NCBI RefSeq assembly: GCF_003201355.1
Contig: NZ_QICL01000041.1
Span: 1-37,230 of the forward strand
From: Indolivaga alginatilytica
Lineage (GTDB): Bacteria; Bacteroidota; Bacteroidia; Bacteroidales; Dysgonomonadaceae
Length of the DNA stretch: 37,230 nt
Direction: 5' to 3'
Shown: piece after piece, positions 8,402 through 16,677 of the stretch
Position numbering within the stretch: position 1 is the first letter of the stretch
Layout: the number at the start of each line of letters is the position of its first letter
Translations under genes and position numbers: made by a program
The notes under the pieces: model-generated
What the model saw: the letters and a program-made list of their open reading frames with translations, nothing else
The model's database searches: none
Told to the model about the DNA's origin: nothing

Positions 8402-9772
8402 CTATTTCTTTAGAATAACATCTACCGTGCGTTGAGCTAATGATGAGATAGAAACTTCTTCAAAACCCCTTACACCTGAGCAAACAGTATCATTTAGCGG
8501 AGCTATCCACTTCTGAGGTATTTGCGAAGCCCCGTTTATAAGCCCGATGATAGAACCAACGGTGGCAGCATTACAATCAGTATCGAAAGCCGACATAATA
8601 GCTAAAGCTAAGGTCTTTTCGAAATCTTTGTTTCCATAGAGTAAGGCAAAGCATACAATCATAGCATTGGGTATAGTGTGACACCAATGATGAATCTGCT
8701 TTTCATCGAATAAAGTATGAATATGGACAATAACCTGCTCTTCATCCCATCCACTCTTTTTATTGGTTATGACTAAATTAATATGTTTTGCTAAGCGACA
8801 ATTTGCAGGAGTTTGAGATAATCCGCAGTTTATTATATATTCAATATCGTCCGATGTCATAGCAGCAGCTATCAGGGCAGAAATAAACATTTCGCCATAT
8901 ATACCATTCTTTACATGCGATACCGATGCATCTCTAAATGCCATTTCTGCTGCCATTTCGATATTTCCGGAATTAATATATCCCCAGAAATCGCCTCTGA
9001 TCTGTGCCCCGATCCATTCCCGATAAGGGTTCCTGTAGATTGCCGATAGTGGTGGAAACTTATACAAAGATAGATTGCGATACGCGATACGTTCGGCGGT
9101 ATAAGTATGAAGCAGAGGTATATTCAAAAGCCAGCTTTCAGCAACATCGTCAGAGTTGAAATCGTAACCGTAAGTTTCAATAATATTGAGCGAAGCGATG
9201 GTATAGTTTATATCGTCATCTTCGGGCATTCGGTTTATATTATTGATCCAGTTTATGGTGATCGGCTTATTTCCAAACAAGTAATATTGGTCTGCAATAC
9301 CGTGCTTTTCTTTGATGCTATCCTTTATATCCGAAGAGATGTAATCTGTTAATGGATAATTGTTTGTGTCTTTGAATAACTCTTTTATCTGTGACAGCTT
9401 CCATCCTTCGATTGGCTGACCCAACAAACAACCCGCACATCTGCCTAGCCATGCCCCATAGATTTTATCAAATAATTTGTCCGATGAAATGTTTTCATAA
9501 TCCTTTTTATATTCAAAAGCAGGACGGAGCGCTTTTATTTCCTCTAAAGTAGATGGTTCTTTATAAGGAAAAGATTCTTCTATAGGTAAATTGTACATCT
9601 GGTCAAGTAAATTTCCTGCTAATTCCTCTTTCTGTAACTCAGAAGCATCCGATTGTATAATCTGATCTATGCGTTGCTGATAACCCTGCATATTTTTACC
9701 CTCTTCTTTTGATTGAGAGTATTCGATGGGTAATACTCTCAGATGATCCATTATCAGACTTTTTCTTAGCAT
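8402..9772 (-). CDS. ADP-ribosylglycohydrolase family protein
   Basis: A 456-residue protein with the metal-binding motifs of the ADP-ribosylglycohydrolase (DraG/ARH) fold: GAWLGRCAGCLLGQPIEG (106-123), EDDD (184-187) and FDTDCNAATVGSIIG (396-410). Members remove ADP-ribose from proteins, nucleic acids or small molecules using a Mg pair held by the Asp clusters; the substrate here cannot be read from sequence. About 100 residues precede the domain and are poorly conserved in type. There is no signal peptide, so it is probably cytoplasmic. Met1 is uncertain, and Met8 or Met28 would also keep the whole domain. It is transcribed alone, divergently from the esterase gene, and its stop lies about 100 bp from the riboswitch 1 promoter. 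Confidence 0.85.
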   Translation of the reverse strand: MLRKSLIMDHLRVLPIEYSQSKEEGKNMQGYQQRIDQIIQSDASELQKEELAGNLLDQMYNLPIEESFPYKEPSTLEEIKALRPAFEYKKDYENISSDKLFDKIYGAWLGRCAGCLLGQPIEGWKLSQIKELFKDTNNYPLTDYISSDIKDSIKEKHGIADQYYLFGNKPITINWINNINRMPEDDDINYTIASLNIIETYGYDFNSDDVAESWLLNIPLLHTYTAERIAYRNLSLYKFPPLSAIYRNPYREWIGAQIRGDFWGYINSGNIEMAAEMAFRDASVSHVKNGIYGEMFISALIAAAMTSDDIEYIINCGLSQTPANCRLAKHINLVITNKKSGWDEEQVIVHIHTLFDEKQIHHWCHTIPNAMIVCFALLYGNKDFEKTLALAIMSAFDTDCNAATVGSIIGLINGASQIPQKWIAPLNDTVCSGVRGFEEVSISSLAQRTVDVILKK

Positions 9773-9802
9773 GTCGGTATACGATGTTGTATTGTTATGT
9801 TA

Positions 9803-9810
9803 CAAAATTA
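9803..9810 (-). promoter_or_regulatory. Possible minus-7 element for the glycohydrolase gene
   Basis: The minus strand reads TAATTTTG (TAnnTTTG), about 30 bp before the start codon. No clear -33 element accompanies it. Confidence 0.35.
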
Positions 9811-9904
9811 AACTAAAAAGTTTGCCTGATTGCTTTTGTATTACATCTTTTACAGTTGCGTCAATTTTACTCTTCCTAAAAGTATATCTATCAAAAATAA
9901 AAAC

Positions 9905-9912
9905 TACATTTG
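9905..9912 (+). promoter_or_regulatory. Possible minus-7 element for the esterase gene
   Basis: TACATTTG (TAnnTTTG) lies 27 bp before ATG 9940. A good -33 partner is not visible. Confidence 0.35.
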
Positions 9913-9939
9913 GAAAAATGAATCCTTTAAAATAATAAC

Positions 9940-11115
9940 ATGAAACGAATACTTTTTATACTCACTATTTGCTTGATAAGTACAGGGTTACTTGCTCAGC
10001 AGAATCTCGATTTCTCGAAAAAAGTAGAGATTATTTCTCCTCAAATCAATTCCGATAATACGGTTACATTCCGATTAATGGCACCTAATGCCAAAGAGGT
10101 AAAACTGCAAGGTGATTGGATGCCAAGCGAAGGATGGATTACCAAATTGCAGGATTTGCAGAAAGACGAAACCGGTGTATGGAGTTTTACTACACAAGTA
10201 TTACCCTCTGATCTTTATAGCTATACCTTTATTGTAGATGGTTTGAAAGTACTTGATCCTAATAATGTATATCAGGTTCGCGATGTAGCTACAGTGATGA
10301 ATATATTTTTGATCGAAGGAGGTTTAGGTGACCTTTATAAAGTGCAGGATGTACCTCATGGAACTGTTGCACGTTGTTGGTATGATTCGCCAAAGCTGGA
10401 TAGTCCCCGTCGTATAACTATATATACACCTGCCGGATATGAAGCCGGTAAAGATAAATACCCTGTGTTTTATTTGTTGCATGGTATGGGTGGTGACGAA
10501 GAGGCTTGGATGGCGTTGGGACGTGCTTCGCAGATATTAGACAATCTGATAGCACAAGGCAAAGCAAAACCAATGATTGTGGTAATGACTAACGGGCATA
10601 CAAGTAATACTGCTGCACCCGGTGAATCGTCTAAAGGCTTTTATAAACCCGATATGAGAGCGCCTGACATATTCAGTGGCGACATGGAGGCTAACTTTGG
10701 AGACGTTATTAAGTTTGTAGAAAGTAATTACCGTGTAAAAGCAGATAAACAAAACAGAGCTATTGCAGGTCTTTCGATGGGAGGATTCCATTCATTATAT
10801 ATTTCAGCTAATTATCCGAATACTTTCGATTATATAGGGTTATTTTCTCCTGCTATTCTACCTCCTGCAAATGCAGCCTCACCTATGTATGTAGATTTGG
10901 ATGCTAAATTGAAAACTCAGCAGGATAATGGATATAGTCTTTATTGGATTGGTATTGGTAAAACGGACTTTTTGTTTCAGAATGTGGTTGATTACAGATC
11001 GAAACTGGATAGCATGAAGTTTAAGTATCAGTATAGAGAAAGTGAAGGAGGACACACTTGGGCAAACTGGAGACTTTATTTATCTGAGTTCGCACCAATG
11101 CTCTTTCAAAAGTAG
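9940..11115 (+). CDS. Secreted esterase: early-set (CBM48-like) domain plus esterase D-type hydrolase
   Basis: A 391-residue secreted protein. A signal peptide (cleavage near LLAQ, residue 20) is followed by a beta-sandwich of the glycogen-branching-enzyme/CBM48 early set (about 30-125, VTFRLMAPNAKEVKLQGDW) and then an alpha/beta hydrolase of the Fes/esterase D family. The nucleophile is Ser279 in GLSMGG, the oxyanion region is LLHGMGGDE, and the probable catalytic His is in GGHTW (370-374). This architecture is common in Bacteroidetes feruloyl and acetyl-xylan esterases, which strip ester groups from plant polysaccharides. No SusC/D pair is adjacent, so its glycan target is unknown. The call is strong for fold and weak for substrate. 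Confidence 0.85.
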   Translation: MKRILFILTICLISTGLLAQQNLDFSKKVEIISPQINSDNTVTFRLMAPNAKEVKLQGDWMPSEGWITKLQDLQKDETGVWSFTTQVLPSDLYSYTFIVDGLKVLDPNNVYQVRDVATVMNIFLIEGGLGDLYKVQDVPHGTVARCWYDSPKLDSPRRITIYTPAGYEAGKDKYPVFYLLHGMGGDEEAWMALGRASQILDNLIAQGKAKPMIVVMTNGHTSNTAAPGESSKGFYKPDMRAPDIFSGDMEANFGDVIKFVESNYRVKADKQNRAIAGLSMGGFHSLYISANYPNTFDYIGLFSPAILPPANAASPMYVDLDAKLKTQQDNGYSLYWIGIGKTDFLFQNVVDYRSKLDSMKFKYQYRESEGGHTWANWRLYLSEFAPMLFQK

Positions 11116-11596
11116 TTGCAGGCATTTTGTTGTCATACAGAATTTTAATTCGATAATATTAATGTTTCAAGTGGATTTAACTTTATAAATCTTAAAAGAT
11201 TTAAATTCATACAACAATCCGAACTGTTTCATGTTTATACTATGTACTGTCTTAATAACAGTAATAAAGAGGTCTTTTTTGTATTCCGGTCAATATTTTA
11301 TGAAGTTCAGCTTTACAAATTTATAGTTTTATATATTTGTGTTAAATAACGTGAAACGTGATATTTTTGAAAATCCTTTTTATAACTTTGTTGTTATATG
11401 AGTGTAGATTTCTAGCTATGTAGCGTAGTGAATATCTATTCATCTCAAAAAGAGTTCTTTTACAATTTAAATTATATCTGGAGAAATGATCTATTCGTCG
11501 ATCAGATGTTTGTCTTTGTAGAAAAAAATCTACTTTAGAAATAATTTATTGTAACTTTATGCCTAATGAATCAAATTTTATATAACTTTGTGCCAC
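11116..11596. other. AT-rich intergenic stretch with several promoter-like octamers
   Basis: No coding frame is convincing. TAnnTTTG octamers occur on the plus strand at 11332-11339 (TATATTTG), 11383-11390 (TAACTTTG) and 11583-11590 (TAACTTTG). None has an exact TTTG at the usual 19-20 bp upstream. The last one is placed to transcribe the terminator-ended segment that follows. Confidence 0.4.
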
Positions 11597-11714
11597 AAAT
11601 CAGAATTATATAAAAGAAAAAATATTTTCAACTAAGAAGTGATATAAATCCTTTTTAGGTTAGTGTTAGTTAGTGTGTTTGTAGGAAGCCCGTGTCGCGA
11701 GACAAGGGCTTTTT
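11597..11714 (+). ncRNA. Candidate small RNA of about 118 nt
   Basis: The segment runs from just after the TATATAACTTTG promoter-like sequence (11579-11590) to a strong terminator (11687-11714) and contains no start-stop frame of note. It carries TTAGTG repeats around 11661-11675. It is not the 3' end of the esterase gene, whose stop is 480 bp upstream. No known RNA family was recognised. An alternative is the terminator of a very long 3' untranslated region. Confidence 0.35.
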
Positions 11715-11716
11715 CG
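11686..11716 (+). terminator. Rho-independent terminator
   Basis: AGCCCGTGTC (11687-11696) and GACAAGGGCT (11701-11710) form a 10-bp stem with one mismatch and a GCGA loop, followed by TTTTCGTTTT. Confidence 0.8.
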
Positions 11717-11845
11717 TTTTTATATCAATCCGATTGTTTATTTAGCATGGTAACTTAGTGTATAATCCTTTATTATTTGCTTATTTACCAAATATTTGTT
11801 ACTTTGTAAAAACGAATAGTCTAAACTAATAATGCCACATAAATT

Positions 11846-12340
11846 ATGACCACCAAATTAAATGTACAGTGGAGTACATATGTAAAATGCATCACTTTTT
11901 TAGTTGCTATTATTATAGTAGCGGTAGAAATTGGTATAATCCTCAAGCTGCTACACTCATTTGACTGGCTATTATTAATGGTCGGAATCGCTTTCTTGTT
12001 TATTTTTATTTATAATCTGTTTGAAGCACCTGTTTCATTAGAAGTGAATGATTCTCAGATCGTCTTAAATAAAATAACTTCTCAGGTAAAGATTAATTTC
12101 AATGAAATCGAAACGATCAGAATATACAAACGTGGCACTTTTGATATAAGGCTTTTTGGAAGCGGAGGTTTTTGTGGGTATATAGGTCATTTTTCGAGTA
12201 AAGAAATAGGCAAATACAGAGCCTATGTCGGTAATTATAATCAGGCTTTTCTCATAAAAACAAGGAATAAGAAGAATTATGTTTTAAGTTGCGAAGACCG
12301 GGATCTTATTATATCGCGAGTGAAAGCCAAAATCGGCTAA
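11846..12340 (+). CDS. Small membrane protein with a PH-like domain
   Basis: A 164-residue protein with two membrane helices (about 14-36 and 40-58) followed by a cytoplasmic domain resembling the bacterial PH (bPH_5-type) family. Segments include VSLEVNDSQIVLNK, the FNEIETIRIYKRG strand, FGSGGFCGYIGHF, and a closing LIKTRNKKNYVLSCEDRD. Such proteins are usually uncharacterised and may act in envelope sensing or assembly. It stands alone between a candidate small RNA and a strong terminator, so it appears to be a single-gene unit. The domain assignment rests on pattern only. Confidence 0.65.
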   Translation: MTTKLNVQWSTYVKCITFLVAIIIVAVEIGIILKLLHSFDWLLLMVGIAFLFIFIYNLFEAPVSLEVNDSQIVLNKITSQVKINFNEIETIRIYKRGTFDIRLFGSGGFCGYIGHFSSKEIGKYRAYVGNYNQAFLIKTRNKKNYVLSCEDRDLIISRVKAKIG

Positions 12341-12380
12341 TATACTCGCCTCTTTACATCTACATTAATTATTTTATATG

Positions 12381-12424
12381 CATCACACTGTAAAACTTCG
12401 GGTTTTCGGTGTGATTTTCTTTTT
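12381..12424 (+). terminator. Rho-independent terminator after the PH-like gene
   Basis: ATCACACTGTAAAAC (12382-12396), loop TTCG, and GGTTTTCGGTGTGAT pair almost throughout with one G-T pair, followed by TTTTCTTTTT. Confidence 0.85.
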
Positions 12425-12455
12425 GTCGATAGAATTATCCTCTCTGTCGATTATG

Positions 12456-12487
12456 ATTGCTATACTTTGATGCTACCTCTATATTTG
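12456..12487 (+). promoter_or_regulatory. Promoter of the efflux operon
   Basis: ATTG (12456-12459), a 20-bp spacer and TATATTTG (12480-12487) match the Bacteroidetes sigma-ABfr promoter pattern (TTTG, 19-21 bp, TAnnTTTG). The first gene starts 30 bp downstream. Confidence 0.6.
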
Positions 12488-12517
12488 GATCAGTAAATAA
12501 TAAAAAAAGTACTGATT

Positions 12518-13084
12518 ATGAAAAAGATATTTTTAGCTATAGCAACTATTGCAGTCTGTTTGAATTTGTCCGCACAACCTCCGATGGGAGGAGGCAGACC
12601 CGGCGGCGGTGGCGGACGTCCTCCAAGAGGAGAGTATTCACAACGTAGTGAAGGAAGCAGCCAGATCGGAATAACCAAACTTCCGGAGATTGAGGGCTTG
12701 ACAGATCAACAACGTGAAAAACTGGTTAAGGCTTTGACCGATGAGCGAATGAGTGTAATGAAACTTAACCGTCAAAAACATCAGCTTCAAAGAGAAGTTG
12801 ACAGTATTCCCAATTCAAAAAATGCCGAGAAAAACATCAAGAATATTAATAAAATTGATATAAAAATCCAAGAAGAACAAGCCAAGTATAATAAGAAAAT
12901 CCGCTCGATACTCTCTGTTGAACAATATGCAATATTCAATGAGAAACGTAACGAAATCGAATTTAGCAGACCCGAAAGAAGAAGCAGACCTGATGGTGAA
13001 CGCCGTGGTGGGCGTGGCAATCGTCCGGATAGAGAGGGAACACCTCCCAATATGCCTATGAACAGTGATTTTGACAATGAATAA
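12518..13084 (+). CDS. Small periplasmic Spy/CpxP-like helical protein
   Basis: A 188-residue secreted protein. The signal peptide ends near NLSAQ (residue 19). Gly/Pro/Arg-rich low-complexity segments flank a helical core: residues 20-40 contain GGGRPGGGGGRPPRG and residues 150-175 are rich in Arg, Pro and Gly. The core (about 58-140) has LTDQQREKLVKAL and ILSVEQYAIFNEKR, an LTxxQ-like pattern found in Spy/CpxP stress chaperones and in DUF4890-type Bacteroidetes proteins. It opens the efflux operon, 10 bp before the TolC gene, so an envelope-stress or exporter-accessory role is reasonable but unproven. The high G+C of the Gly-rich parts reflects composition, not transfer. Confidence 0.7.
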   Translation: MKKIFLAIATIAVCLNLSAQPPMGGGRPGGGGGRPPRGEYSQRSEGSSQIGITKLPEIEGLTDQQREKLVKALTDERMSVMKLNRQKHQLQREVDSIPNSKNAEKNIKNINKIDIKIQEEQAKYNKKIRSILSVEQYAIFNEKRNEIEFSRPERRSRPDGERRGGRGNRPDREGTPPNMPMNSDFDNE

Positions 13085-13094
13085 GAAATAATCA

Positions 13095-14420
13095 ATGAAA
13101 AGATATTATTGTACAACTGTCCTGACTGTAATCTTCGGTTTGTTTATCGTTGATAGTCTTGTCGCTCAGAATAACTGGACTTTGAGATCGTGCATAGATT
13201 ATGCCCGTGAAAATAATATTCAGGTACAAAAATCGCAGATTACAGAGGATAGTTATGCCGTAGATGAATTACAATCGAAGGCGGCACTTTTTCCAAGCCT
13301 GACAGGGAATGCTACACATGGGTTTTCCAATACTCAGGTTATCAATAACGATGGTCAATATAAATTTAAAGGTTCTCTGATTGGTCAATACTCATTGAAT
13401 ACGAGTTTAACCATTTTTGATGGCAAGCGTAATCTGAACAATATTAAAGAGGCACAATTAAAGAAACAGGCACAAGAGTATAATACGCTCGAAACACAAA
13501 ATAATATTGAAATTTCGATTACACAGGCTTATTTGCAGATGCTATACGCCCGTGAGGCAATAAAAAACAGCGAGAATATACTCGAATCGACCACGGTACA
13601 ACTAAAGCAAACTAAAGATTTTCTGGATGCTGGAAGTATTACACGTAGCGAATATGCACAGATTGAAGCACAATACAGTGCAAATAAATACGATGTGGTA
13701 TTGGCTCAAAACTCATTCGATGATTACAAGCTTCAACTAAAACAGTTGTTGGAATTAGGTCTTGAAGTTGACTTTCGGGTAGAGTTTCCCGACCTGAAAG
13801 ACGATAATGTGATGCAGATGGTTCCTCAAAAGGAAGACATTTATCGTATTGCTTTAAACATTATGCCCGAAATAGAATACGGAAAATTAGGCGTGAAAAT
13901 AGCTAACTTAAGTAAAGTGTCTGCCAAAGCCGGATATTTACCCACATTATCGCTTTCGGGAAGTATAGGAACAGGTGATACATATACCCAGTCGCCGTCT
14001 TTCTTTACTCAGATCGGGCGAAATTTCAACCAGAATATCGGTCTTACATTGAGTATCCCTATATTCGATAACAGACAAAACAAATCGAATGTCGAAAAAG
14101 CGAGCCTCGATATAAAAACTGCAGAACTGGCTCTGTTAGATGAACAAAAAGCACTCTTGCGTACTATTGAAACTTTGTATCAGGATGTCGTTTCGGCACA
14201 AAGTAAATATGTGGCCGCTAAAGATAAACTGGAATCATCGGAACTCAGCTATCATCTTGTGGCAGAGCAATATAATCTGGGAGTACGTAATATAGTGGAG
14301 CTTACTACCGAAAAGAATAATTATGCTAATGCTTTACAAGAGTTTATACAAGCAAAATATTCAGCCCTGTTAAGTTTGAAATTGCTTAATTTTTATCAGG
14401 GAGAAGAAATCAGTATTTAA
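13095..14420 (+). CDS. Outer-membrane efflux channel, TolC family
   Basis: A 441-residue protein. A signal peptide (to about DSLVAQ, residue 25) is followed by WTLRSCIDYARENNIQVQ, the classic start of TolC-family proteins, and two halves each carrying long alternating helices (for example NNIEISITQAYLQMLYAREAI). The C-terminal repeat holds YNLGVRNIVELTTEKNNYANA, matching the conserved NxGxxxxxELL-type turn. It forms the trimeric outer-membrane duct for the MacA/MacB-like components encoded downstream. The stop codon lies inside a short terminator-like hairpin (14419-14433), which may reduce read-through to later genes. Confidence 0.92.
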   Translation: MKRYYCTTVLTVIFGLFIVDSLVAQNNWTLRSCIDYARENNIQVQKSQITEDSYAVDELQSKAALFPSLTGNATHGFSNTQVINNDGQYKFKGSLIGQYSLNTSLTIFDGKRNLNNIKEAQLKKQAQEYNTLETQNNIEISITQAYLQMLYAREAIKNSENILESTTVQLKQTKDFLDAGSITRSEYAQIEAQYSANKYDVVLAQNSFDDYKLQLKQLLELGLEVDFRVEFPDLKDDNVMQMVPQKEDIYRIALNIMPEIEYGKLGVKIANLSKVSAKAGYLPTLSLSGSIGTGDTYTQSPSFFTQIGRNFNQNIGLTLSIPIFDNRQNKSNVEKASLDIKTAELALLDEQKALLRTIETLYQDVVSAQSKYVAAKDKLESSELSYHLVAEQYNLGVRNIVELTTEKNNYANALQEFIQAKYSALLSLKLLNFYQGEEISI

Positions 14421-14450
14421 GGTCGCAGACCTTTTTATTGCTTTGGCAAG
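14419..14450 (+). promoter_or_regulatory. Intra-operon hairpin A, copy of the element at 16553
   Basis: AAGGTC, loop GCA, GACCTT and a five-T run form a small terminator-like hairpin that includes the TAA stop of the TolC gene. It is followed by TTGCTTTGGCAA. The same order recurs at 16553-16584. A second CAGACCT lies at 14522-14528, just before the next start codon, and could compete for pairing with the AGGTC arm. Confidence 0.5.
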
Positions 14451-14542
14451 TGTAACAAATAGAGCCTGTTACAATTATGAAGTATAGCAATAAATATTTT
14501 ACATTACTTAATGTTTCATCTCAGACCTTAATGAAAGAAAAA

Positions 14543-15760
14543 ATGAATAAAAAAATAAAGAAATACCTAATTATAGCGGTTGGGATTGTTGTAGCCTGCG
14601 GTCTTTATTTCTTCTTACCCGGAAGCAAAAAGTCCTCAACGATTTTGGATACGACAAAAGTAGAACAAGGAGATATATCTACATCGGTAACAGCAACAGG
14701 AACTATCGAGCCTATTAAATTAGTGGAAGTAGGTACACAAGTATCGGGGGTAATATCGAAGATATACGTAGATTTTAATTCGGTAGTGAAAAAAGGCGAT
14801 ATATTAGCCGAACTGGATAAGAATCTGCTTAATTCGGAATTAGAAAATGCTCAGGCTAACTTAATGACAAATAAGGTTGAACTGGAACATGAGCAACGAA
14901 ACTACGATCGCCAGAAAGGTCTCTGGGAAAAGCAGGCAATCAGTAAAGTAGATTGGGAGAATGCTCAAACAACCTACGAAACAGCCAAATATGCCGTTAC
15001 CTCATCTAAAGCAGCAGTCTTTAAGGCTCAGACTAATCTGGGATACGCAACCATATCGTCAACCATAGACGGAGTAGTCATCTCGAGAGCGGTAGAAGAA
15101 GGGCAAACGGTTGCAGCATCATTCAGTACGCCAACCCTGTTCACGATTGCGAATGACTTGACCAAGATGCGTGTGATTGCCAATGTTGACGAAGCCGATA
15201 TAGGTGGAGTTGTTGAAGGGCAGCGTGTATCGTTTACCGTAGATGCTTATCCCAATGATGAATTTGAGGGCAAGGTAGTACAGGTGCGCCTCGAAGCCAC
15301 AACAACATCTAATGTAGTAACTTACGAAGTGGTGATAGATGCTCCTAATCCCGATTTGAAATTGAAACCGGGCTTAACTGCCAGTGTGAATATCTATACA
15401 ATGGAGGAAAAGGATGTTCTGCAAGTTCCATCAAAAGCGTTGCGGTTTATGCCAAATCCCGACCTTTCGAAAGAGATTAAAGATTTAGTTGTGGAACAAC
15501 CGATAAAAGCCGATCCAAAGAATAAGAATCAGAAAGTAGTGTGGCTTAAATCGGAGAATAAATTATCACCCCGATTAATTACTGTAGGCGTTTCCGATGG
15601 TATTCATGTCATGGTTAAAGATGGATTGAATTTAGGGGATGTGATTGTGACAGGTATCTCTCAGAAAGCCGAAAAAGGTGCTGAGCCCGAAGCTCCTGCC
15701 GGTAATGGAGAATCGAGCCCTTTCATGCCTAAACGTCCCGGTGGAGGTGGCAGAAGATAA
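14543..15760 (+). CDS. Periplasmic adaptor, MacA/HlyD family
   Basis: From ATG 14543 the protein has 405 residues: a basic N-terminus and one membrane anchor (YLIIAVGIVVACGLYFFL), a lipoyl-like split domain (VEVGTQVSGVISKIYVDFNSVVKKGDILAELD ... TISSTIDGVVISRAVEEGQTV), a coiled-coil hairpin between the halves, beta-barrel and membrane-proximal domains, and a disordered Gly/Pro C-terminus. It joins the permease to the TolC channel. The frame opens at ATG 14477, and 14531 is also possible. I prefer 14543 because the anchor then has the usual length and the upstream part overlaps the hairpin leader. It is followed 50 bp later by the ATPase gene. Confidence 0.88.
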   Translation: MNKKIKKYLIIAVGIVVACGLYFFLPGSKKSSTILDTTKVEQGDISTSVTATGTIEPIKLVEVGTQVSGVISKIYVDFNSVVKKGDILAELDKNLLNSELENAQANLMTNKVELEHEQRNYDRQKGLWEKQAISKVDWENAQTTYETAKYAVTSSKAAVFKAQTNLGYATISSTIDGVVISRAVEEGQTVAASFSTPTLFTIANDLTKMRVIANVDEADIGGVVEGQRVSFTVDAYPNDEFEGKVVQVRLEATTTSNVVTYEVVIDAPNPDLKLKPGLTASVNIYTMEEKDVLQVPSKALRFMPNPDLSKEIKDLVVEQPIKADPKNKNQKVVWLKSENKLSPRLITVGVSDGIHVMVKDGLNLGDVIVTGISQKAEKGAEPEAPAGNGESSPFMPKRPGGGGRR

Positions 15761-15810
15761 ATAAGTAATACGATCGCTGGCGGAAAGGAAGTCAAAATAA
15801 AAAAGAAACA

Positions 15811-16554
15811 ATGGCAAAAGAAATAATAAGAGTAGAAGATCTGAAACGCGACTTTGTAGTGGGCGACGAAACAGTACATGCCCTTCGGGGGCTAAGTTTT
15901 TCGATCTACGAAGGTGAGTTTGTTACCATTATGGGAACGAGTGGTTCGGGTAAATCTACATTGTTGAATATTCTCGGCTGTCTGGATACTCCTTCGGTAG
16001 GCGAATACTATTTAGATGGAGTATCGGTCAGAACAATGGATAAAAACAGCAGGGCTACACTTCGCAACCGAAAGATAGGTTTCATATTTCAGTCATACAA
16101 TCTATTGGCAAAGACAACGGCTGTCGAAAACGTAGAACTGCCCTTGATGTATAACCCCACAGTATCGTCCAAAGAAAGACACGAACGTGCCATAAAAGCA
16201 TTGCAGGATGTAGGTTTAGGCGACAGGCTCAATCATAATTCGAACCAAATGTCGGGAGGTCAGCAGCAGCGTGTCGCAATAGCCCGTGCATTGGTTAATG
16301 AGCCTGTCATTATATTGGCAGATGAGGCAACCGGAAACTTGGATACACGTACTTCGTTTGAGATACTCACTCTTTTGCAACGAATGCACAAGGACGAAAA
16401 CCGAACTATTATTTTTGTGACTCACAATCAGGAGATCGCAGATTTTAGCAGTCGTAATATTGTCATTCGCGACGGACGTATCAAGGAAGATACCTATAAT
16501 AAGAATATACGGTCGGCAAAAGAAGTTTTGGAGGGTTTGCCCAAAGAAAATTAA
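15811..16554 (+). CDS. ABC exporter ATPase, MacB/LolD type
   Basis: A 247-residue ATPase with Walker A GTSGSGKST (42-50), LNILGCLDTPS, the Q-loop in FIFQSYNLL, signature MSGGQQQRVAIARAL, and Walker B VIILADEATGNLDT followed by TRTSFE. The ATGNLDT and SGGQQQRVAIARAL segments are hallmarks of the LolD/MacB/FtsE subfamily, which drives mechanotransmission rather than direct transport through the membrane. Unlike E. coli MacB, where ATPase and permease are fused, here the permease is a separate gene 123 bp downstream. A hairpin sits on the stop codon. Confidence 0.92.
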   Translation: MAKEIIRVEDLKRDFVVGDETVHALRGLSFSIYEGEFVTIMGTSGSGKSTLLNILGCLDTPSVGEYYLDGVSVRTMDKNSRATLRNRKIGFIFQSYNLLAKTTAVENVELPLMYNPTVSSKERHERAIKALQDVGLGDRLNHNSNQMSGGQQQRVAIARALVNEPVIILADEATGNLDTRTSFEILTLLQRMHKDENRTIIFVTHNQEIADFSSRNIVIRDGRIKEDTYNKNIRSAKEVLEGLPKEN

Positions 16555-16584
16555 GGTCTAAGACCTTTTTTATGCTTTGGCAAA
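16553..16584 (+). promoter_or_regulatory. Intra-operon hairpin B, copy of the element at 14419
   Basis: AAGGTC, loop TAA, GACCTT and a T run overlap the ATPase stop codon, followed by ATGCTTTGGCAA. The leader ends with TTCAGACCT (16652-16660) before ATG 16678. Here GGT (16651-16653 region) and ACC can form a further small hairpin. The paired arrangement resembles a duplicated attenuator. Confidence 0.5.
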
Positions 16585-16677
16585 TATAATAATTCGGAGA
16601 TAGTTATAATGATAAACATTACATTAAATATCTAATCTTACTTAAAAATAGGTTTCAGACCTAAATCAACGGAAAGA

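Noticed and set aside
12490-13116. Proline- and leucine-rich minus-strand frames opposite the Spy-like gene
   Set aside because: They are reflections of the Gly/Arg-rich coding strand and lack signals of their own.
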